Position numbers and translations under genes: made by a program
NCBI GenBank assembly: GCA_015680685.1
Contig: MNCI01008279.1
Span: 810,072-874,071, forward strand
Source of the DNA: Gnetum montanum
Lineage: Eukaryota; Streptophyta; Gnetopsida; Gnetales; Gnetaceae
Length of the DNA: 64,000 nucleotides
Reading direction: 5' to 3'
Shown here: piece by piece, positions 57,656 through 64,000 of the stretch
Layout of the letters: each line of letters begins with the position of its first letter
Numbering within the stretch: position 1 is the first letter of the stretch
The notes under the pieces: model-generated
What the model was told of the DNA's origin: nothing
Databases searched by the model: none
The model's input: the letters and a program-made list of their open reading frames with translations, nothing else

Positions 57656-59559
57656 CTTGCCAATACCCAACACACTAATATCCCCAAAATGAAATTGAAC
57701 CACCCTGCAACACTGGAACTAATAAGTAGCTTCAGTCTCTCTAGACGCATATAGAGTCTTCATGTTGTTTCATTACCAAAAACCATATCTTAGTGTCAGC
57801 ATCTAAGGCTTTTTGCAAAGATATTGCAACAGGAATAAACAATTTTTTCTTTCCAACCGGCGTAATCGTATCAAAATTCAGTGCATCATGAACAAGTTGT
57901 GGGCTTGTGGCCATGGACTTTTGTGGACCCACAACACACTGCAAGGTTTACAGAAATGAGATACCGGCCATTGAAAATAGCCGGGTTCCAAAAATTCATC
58001 TTGTACAAGTACAGCACACATAACGCTTCTACTAAGCCATGAAAATGACCCTTCATGCACTAACTACAATATGGGTCACTTTGGTTATCGCATTTCCAGT
58101 TCTCATCCGTCAACAACAAAACCTGGAATTGTTCCTTGCCACATGCTCTTGCAACTGAAAAAGAGCATATTCAGGTCTGTCGCTCAGACGTCAGAAATAG
58201 TGACAATTTCACATGAATGATGCTCATATTCTGGAGATTTGCATGGCAGGAACAACTTCTGGGCTTGAGCATCATCCAGGGAATTTATGACCTCAATGAT
58301 TACTGGAGGGCTGTAAATGTGGTTGGGAAATGCAAGTTAAATGCACTCTTTTTTCTTAATTTTCGGGGAATGCTTGGATTCTAATACTGTGCTGTGCCCT
58401 CGCTCGTACGTTAAATTTTTTGTCGGTTTGTGACGTTGGTCATTTATTTTAGTCCTCAATGATTGTTCTCGCTATTTCATAGAATGTCGCTATTTCATAG
58501 AATGTCTTCATTCATAGAAGCCCTACTTCCTTGCTATAACCCTTAAAATGACGTGCAGCAAAATATTTCAAAAATTATTACATACAAACAAGGTCAAGGG
58601 ATTTGGTTTAAAGTTCTCTTGTTAGCAGTCTATTATTTTGATGTGCACATCCGAAATTGAAAGCTACACTTTCATTATAGTAATGTGCTAGATAAACCTG
58701 GAAAAGGGAAGAAAAAAAAAAGAGAGAAATTGCTATGTTCTTTGGCTTTGTTATGGTTCATTGTTTTCTAGGGTATGATACTTTGATGCTATATGATTAT
58801 TGGATTATATATACATTCATAGATATATTTACAATATGAAAAGAAAAAACTTTGCTATTATCTACTAAAGTGTACAACCTCTCACTTAATACTTTGAAAA
58901 TATGATTGAAGAAAATTAATTATTATTAGGGAATAAAGTCATAGTCCTAACAAAATTTACATTGCTTTTCAATATCCATGTTTGAAATTATAATAACAAA
59001 AAGATTCAAGATTGAAAGTTGTGCTTTAATAGTAATATTTGTATCAAAGCAAGGGAGTGCTAACACTTGTGGAAGATCTTTATGTCATCACTTGTTATTA
59101 ATCTTATGTCAAGAATCTTTACCATCAATTATAACTTTCTTGTCAACATGATTTTTAATGTTTGACTTAATTGTACCTTTCTTAGAAAAGTAAAAATTTT
59201 CCTTACAAGCTATCTATTTAGGGTGCTTAATACTTTGTCTAGTATAAATAAAAATATACATATGGGCTTTTTTCTTCTTTGAATTCTTTATTTCTATTGA
59301 TCATATTTTTCATTGACATTAACTTGATTTTTCATATATTCAACTTCATATTGTGTTTTTTTCCTATCTTCCACGTCAACACATTTTTTAATCTTCAAAT
59401 TCCTTTTTATTGAGCTATTAGGGAGAAGCATTAAATAAATTTCCTTCACAATGGTAAAAATTACAAGAATTGGGAAGATTATAATATGTAATTAGCTGAA
59501 TATAGGTCTTTCATCATGCTTGTAATACCAATTATTTTGTATAATTGAGAAAACTAATT
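57656..59559. other. Upstream region of the channel gene and AT-rich intergenic DNA
   Basis: 57705-58100 may hold a 5' UTR or a further exon of the channel gene on the minus strand (an open stretch with ATG lies at 57741-57944), but no splice solution is clearly right. 58700-59500 is AT-rich, with a diverged copy of the 21670-21784 repeat at about 59099-59215. Confidence 0.45.
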
Positions 59560-59569
59560 TCAACATAAA

Positions 59570-60470
59570 AACATCTAGGAAAACCACAATGTTTTGAAAC
59601 CTTACTAAGCATCCACAACATTGTCCAAAACGATGTGGCATGTAGGGTATTTGTGACAACTTTCAAAACCAAAGCAACCCAATGGTTTCTAATGCTCCCC
59701 AATGCTTCCATTAACTTATGGTAGGAGTTCAAAAATAAGTTTTTGACTTAGTTTGACAAATTCACAAGCCCTACCATAGCATCTAGCAACTTTACCAGCT
59801 TAAGAAAGCTACTTGGGGAAAATGTCAGGGATTAAAACCTAAGATTCCTTCACCAACTAGCCTATGTGCTAGGCAAGATGCGTCCACAATCTGATGGCAT
59901 CCTCAACTTTTACCTATCTACCATTGATCCATTCTTCGCCTATGCCATCAAATTAGACCTTAACATAACAGAAATAAAGGGAGCAATGGCTAAAGTCATG
60001 AAGCTAGAACAAATTAGCCTTATGAACATCATTCAAACCCAATTTGGAATGATGAGCGTTAGTAATCCTATGCAACATAGTCCTCTACCTCTACCACCAA
60101 CACTATGTTCCAAACTCTTGTTTCCCTTCAAATGATTTAACCTACAAATGGTTGTTTTCAAGGTCTCACATCTTCTTCATTCCTACCATCTAACACTGGT
60201 TTGAATGAGGATCAATCAAAGGCCTTAATTTAGTCCATCATAAACCCAAACAAGGTACCTAATCCTATTGAATCCATGACTCAAGCTCAAGATCAAATGA
60301 CTTAAATATTAACTTGGCTTCAAAAACTTTCAACTAAAGTAGTTGAATTAAATAAAAACAATAACAAGGATCCTATACAACCAGAAAAGCCTAGTTCATC
60401 GGTCAATGACAATTATTGTCATCTCCATAACACTAGGCAATATTTTGAGAAGACTTGTCCCTAATTTTTA
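59570..60470 (+). pseudogene. Element H gag
   Basis: Begins with degraded 'VFVTTFKTKATQWF', the gag trp block, continues through 'LPNAS' and the open stretch 59866-60135, and ends with 'YCHLHNTRQYFEKTCP' near 60410-60460, similar to the 'C-x-x-H-x...-C' ends of plant gypsy gags. Stops and frame changes are present. Confidence 0.7.
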
Positions 60471-60521
60471 GCATTATATGGCAATAACACCTAAGGTCAA
60501 CAAAATGGAAAACCTCCTATT

Positions 60522-61553
60522 ATGGTCCTTAATGTACCTCATCAAACAGTAGATGAAGAGGTTTCCTCATTGGAGCAAGTTATGGTAAGCAATCCCAATC
60601 GGCATAACACTTGCTATCATAAACTTAGTGACATCATGAACAACACAAAACAACAAACTAGGAATGACCCTTACACTCCTCCAAATAGAAGAGCTCCTAG
60701 TCAATGTAACAAAAATACTCAAACTGGGTCATCCCAAACAAACGTCCCACAACAAGCAAATCCACCTTCTATACTTAGAAGAACTCCACCTCAACAAGAA
60801 GCTAAAGATGAACACAAGACTTGTGATATAGTTGGAGATATGAAGAAAATTAAATCTAACATCTCAATGTATGATCTGTTATGTTTTGACAAAATGAAAG
60901 AGGTGGTTCAAGAGATAATTCGTAGACCAGAAACCAATAAAGGAAAATCCCCAACACCTGAAATGCAAGTTCACTTCCTTGAAAGTCCTAACAGATTATC
61001 ACTACAAAATGTAAACAATTCCATGATGAGTAAAAATGAGCAACCTCCTTATCTAACAACTCGAATTATTTTAGGAAAGAATGTTCACAATTGTTTGATG
61101 GATTTTGGAGCAATTGTTAGTGTTATGCAACTTGAGGTATGTAAGACTTTAGGAGCACAAATGATACCACAAATGAAAAATGTGATTCAACTCAATGGGT
61201 CCAACATACTTGTAGTAGGGTCATTAAAAGGAGTGAAAGTGCAACTTAAATAATACCCTATATTCACATGTTACATAGATATCCTAATAGTTAACATGTC
61301 ACCTACCTATGGTGTGCTCCTATCTAGGACTTTTGAAGCCAAGTTTGGGGGCTTCTTTAGGTCAAATTTCTCAAAGCTATTAATCCCTATCAAAGGAAAA
61401 TCTGAATACATGACTATACCTCAAGGATCCTTCTACAAACAAGTAGTTACAACCTTGGATCAACAAAATCAATCTTTGGAAGATCAAAACACTAATCTTT
61501 ATGTTGGGGTATTGTGGTTGAGGGTAGTGAAGATGTTAAAAATGACTATGTGA
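60522..61553 (+). pseudogene. Element H retropepsin region
   Basis: A long open stretch (60522-61253) has a Gln/Asn/Pro-rich linker and then 'CLMDFGAIVSVM', where the usual DSG active site is DFG. It is followed after a stop by 'NMSPTYGVLLSRTFEAKFGG' (61293-), typical of plant gypsy aspartic proteases, and 'LLIPIKGKSEYMTIPQ'. The Ser-to-Phe change next to the catalytic Asp would probably impair activity. Confidence 0.75.
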
Positions 61554-61915
61554 GTGGAATTAGAAAAATAAATCCTGTCTCTCATGTAGATTCCATCCAA
61601 TCCTATCAAAGTTCTAGAGAAGGTGAAGAAATCTATGGAAACACCTTGCCTTATCAACAAAAAAATGGATTTCATCTAAGTAATCCAACACCTTTAGGGG
61701 AAGATAAAGATATAAATAAGACCCTACCTCTTAAAATAGTTGAAGGTGTGCTAAATTCTAATGACACATACATGGAACATGCTCCTAGAAAGGCTATATT
61801 CGATGACCCACCAAGACCTAGACCTATCATTAAAACTTGTATAAAAGAAAGACTTGATACAAAACAAACAAAAAAGTTAAGGTTATGTCTTGATTTTCGT
61901 GATCATAATTATTAA
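61514..61915 (+). pseudogene. Element H linker running into the lost RT
   Basis: Open for 133 codons. The end reads 'KKLRLCLDFRDHNY', similar to the 'RMCVDYRDLN' motif at the start of gypsy RT, and then stops. The rest of RT is missing. Confidence 0.55.
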
Positions 61916-61918
61916 GAA

Positions 61919-62191
61919 ATTGTTAAACAATGTCTTGACAAGAAGTACGTTGGTGAAGTCTTTAAGATAGGAGGCTTGGTCTCGAAAAAAGGTAGAAAAT
62001 GTGACTGAGCAAATCTTCAAGGTAAGTTCTCTCCTATTTGGTTAGGTCCATTCTAAATTAAAGACATCATTGGCCCCAATTTGTACAAAGTTACTGATGT
62101 GCAAGGACATAAGTTACCTAGAAATTTTAATGCATTCCATCCAAAGCATTTCTACTTAGGTGCCCCACGTGGACACCTAGTAGATTTTTAG
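61919..62191 (+). pseudogene. Element H integrase C-terminal tail
   Basis: Reads 'GKFSPIWLGPFLIKDIIGPNLYK', with one stop replacing a residue, followed by 'DVQGHKLPRNFNAFHPKHFYL' and the stop at 62189. This is the SH3-like tail found at the end of gypsy integrases. It directly follows the RT-start fragment, which shows a large internal deletion. Confidence 0.75.
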
Positions 62192-62895
62192 TTGCATGTT
62201 TTTTTCCTCTTTGTCATGTATTTCATTTGTATATAGTCGCATTTGCATATTTTCTTTGCACTTCCATCATTTCTTTCTTGACATATTGTTTTGATTTTTG
62301 CTTTGCATATGATTTTAATAATTATTATGATCTTTTGAGTTACTAGGCATTGGATCATTAGAGAACCATTGGAAAATAATGTTAGTACAATGCTTTATAT
62401 AATATTTCTTATTACTATTACATAAAATCTCTTTTATACTATATATTTCAATAATTCTTTGATTCTTTCCAGTCTTTTTCAAGGTTTTAGTTTCTTTAGT
62501 TATGTTGGATTATGGATCATGAGATTTGTGCTAACTTATCATGTAATCATCATGATCATCTAAGTGTAGGATAGGCGATGTTGGAGAATGGTTAGCCATA
62601 ATCACTAGGTGACTTTGGAAAACCCCATTTTCCCTCTCATAAGCCCTAATCCTCAAGTGTGATGATCCATGGTTACCTTGTAAACAACAAGGTGAAGTGT
62701 GTTCATCTCCACTTGAGAACCTAGGAGACCTACTATGATGCCATCAAATTGTAATCAAAAGCACATACATGAAGGTTAAACTGCACCATGGGAAAATTTT
62801 CAAAAGGACCATGTTCATTGGCAGTGTAGCTAACTGGCTAGACTCGTGTTGGAATTCCTGCCTTAAGAATGAAGTACACCATTGGCAAAGTATCT

Positions 62896-62931
<36 letters not shown>

Positions 62932-63491
62932 GTGAGGACCATGTTCATTGGTAGTGTAATAAGTTCTTAAGTGTGATGGGGTCCAACAACTGTCCTCACC
63001 CTAACCTCCATTTCCACTTTTGAATCTATTTTCACAAAAAAGGGGCAAATAATCCTTTTTCATCCATTTTCTTTCTCAATGTAAAAAAAGAAAGTTCAAA
63101 GGAAAAATCTGAAAGTTGTGACTAGCCACAATCTAATGTGAGCCTATCCTCCTCATTAAGTTTAGTATGGGTCTTGTGCTCAAAGTAGTTTGCATGCTAC
63201 TGACTTTTACTTTGTAAGAAGACTGGGAAAGAAATCATAATTATATTTTAATTATATATAGATATATGTAGCTAAAATAATAAAATTATATATTTAGAGT
63301 TTGATTAAATAAGATGATGTGGTTTGGGTGGCCTATGTTTAGTTCTCTTTTGATTATATGGTTATTTTAATCATGTTCATATTAGTATAGTTTGCTTTCA
63401 AGTTTCAATTTGCCCATTATGTGATGTTTTCAAGTGCATCTCATTTTAAAATTTTTGTAGTCTTGTTCCTTGCACTTGCATGCAATTAAAA
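62192..63491 (+). other. Element H 3' untranslated region
   Basis: No coding sequence. It contains the SINE-like insertion at 62829-62934 and T-rich stretches. Confidence 0.6.
62805..62958 (+). repeat. SINE-like insertion with target duplications
   Basis: A 106-base insert (62829-62934) lies between two copies of a 24-base repeat beginning AGGACCATGTTCATTGG (62805-62828 and 62935-62958, one mismatch). The insert starts GCTAACTGGCTAGAC (box A-like), has TGTTGGAATTCCTGCC (box B-like), and ends in a (TAAA)n run of about nine units. This is the layout of a tRNA-derived SINE moved by a LINE. Confidence 0.75.
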
Positions 63492-63504
63492 TTTGGGGGC
63501 CAAG
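63492..63504 (+). other. Element H polypurine tract
   Basis: TTTGGGGGCCAAG directly precedes the LTR start TGTTGATGTCAACA. Confidence 0.7.
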
Positions 63505-63810
63505 TGTTGATGTCAACACTCCCATGCTCTCATGGGGCCCTGATTATCAACATCTCTATTTCTCTCTCTTAATAATCACAGTAAAAATCATGCGAGTAGT
63601 AGGCATTTAAACTACTGGGTGGTGGTCATTGATGGTGGTGGTTGCAGACATTAGTGGTAGACATTTTGGAAGTTACAAACATAGTGGGCACTTAAATTGG
63701 AGATCATGTGCAGTAATAGCTAGGTGGTGGTGATTCATGGTAGTGATTGTAGTCATTAGTGGTGCGGCTATTGTAGTAGAACATGGGTTCCATTATTGGT
63801 TGGTCATAGT

Positions 63811-63826
63811 GGCTATAAAAAGGGGG
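63811..63826 (+). promoter_or_regulatory. TATA box of element H LTR
   Basis: GGCTATAAAAAGGGGG about 307 bases into the LTR, the usual core promoter position for an LTR. Confidence 0.6.
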
Positions 63827-63897
63827 TCTTCTCTCTTCCCTAGCAAGGTGAATTTGGGGGAGGGGGGAGGGGTAGGGCGGGGCTCGTTTTATCAGTC

Positions 63898-63998
63898 TTA
63901 AATTAAATGAATCTAAATTTAAATTGAATAAATTAAAAGGGGGTCTTCTCTCTTCCCTAGATAGTTATTCAATTTAAATTTAGATTCATTTAATTTAA
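63898..63998. repeat. Perfect 34-base inverted repeat at the window edge
   Basis: Arms 63898-63931 and 63965-63998 are exact reverse complements with a 33-base loop. The loop carries a second exact copy (63935-63960) of the 26 bases at 63818-63843. Confidence 0.9.
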
Positions 63999-64000
63999 AT

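Larger units (their letters stand above)
59560..64000 (+). mobile_element. Element H: gypsy retrotransposon with most of pol deleted
   Basis: Plus-strand order is gag, retropepsin, a short piece of RT N-terminal sequence, then the C-terminal tail of integrase, a ~1.3 kb 3' untranslated region, PPT and the start of a 3' LTR that runs out of the window. RT, RNase H and the integrase core are missing. No 5' LTR was recognised upstream of 59560. Several frame changes and stops. The gag and protease are of the kind found in Tat-like plant gypsy elements and are unrelated in detail to elements A-C. Confidence 0.8.
63505..64000 (+). repeat. Element H 3' LTR (left part)
   Basis: Starts TGTTGATGTCAACAC and continues past the window edge. 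U3 contains an imperfect duplication of a GGTGGTGG...CATTAGTGGT block (63619-63655 and 63723-63760). A TATA box, GGCTATAAAAAGGGGG, lies at 63811-63826. Confidence 0.7.

Noticed and set aside
57377-57703. Start of the channel protein at 57703
   Set aside because: The codon there is GTG, not ATG, and a plant nuclear gene would not normally start there; the first in-frame ATG is at 57655.
62896-62932. (TAAA)n as a plain microsatellite
   Set aside because: It ends a small insert flanked by a 24-base duplication, so it is better explained as a SINE tail.
1-64000. CRISPR arrays, bacterial operons, rRNA or functional tRNA genes
   Set aside because: No regularly spaced identical repeats, no prokaryotic gene order, and no sequence folding as a complete tRNA or resembling rRNA was seen.

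Overview
This window looks like nuclear DNA of a seed plant with a large, repeat-rich genome. A conifer or other gymnosperm is my best guess. That is an inference from low gene density, long AT-rich tracts, layered and decayed LTR retrotransposons, and two intron-containing plant genes. There is no sign of bacterial, organellar or viral sequence. Three N-runs (12566-13245, 40684-40715, 51319-51442) mark a scaffolded draft assembly.

Only two host genes are convincing. A five-exon GDSL esterase/lipase lies on the + strand (33093-34790). A four-exon SLAC1/SLAH-type slow anion channel lies on the - strand (55126-57655). Both have sensible splice sites and uninterrupted reading frames when joined.

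Layout from left to right: 1-5460 is a decayed Ty3/gypsy element on the - strand (gag, protease, RT, RNase H, integrase). 6456-13676 is a Ty1/copia element on the + strand, with LTRs, tRNA-Met-type PBS, and a polyprotein that stays in one frame but carries seven stop codons. 15839-21664 (+, element A, TSD ACTCC) and 21790-30409 (-, element B, TSD TCAAG) are two complete members of one non-autonomous gypsy-like family that encodes gag plus a second ORF but no protease, RT or integrase. After the GDSL gene come a gypsy gag relic (35300-37605), a solo LTR (37611-38442), a further family member on the - strand (element C, 39756-45909) whose gag is split by a solo LTR (44920-45841, TSD CCTAT), and the 3' half of another member (element G, 45910-48357). 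49013-54221 (element F) is a large non-coding LTR element with copia-type PBS. The SLAC-like gene follows, and 59560-64000 holds a gypsy relic (element H) that has lost most of pol and carries a SINE-like insertion.

Eight LTRs in the window belong to one TGATGA...TCATCA family. They share a paired motif downstream of the TATA box but have three different classes of short palindromic repeats in U3. Together with the unusual gag+ORF2 coding plan, this family is the most interesting thing in the window. Element 1, whose gag resembles that of the family, is a candidate type of autonomous helper.

All boundaries, translations and divergence estimates were read by eye; no searches were run.
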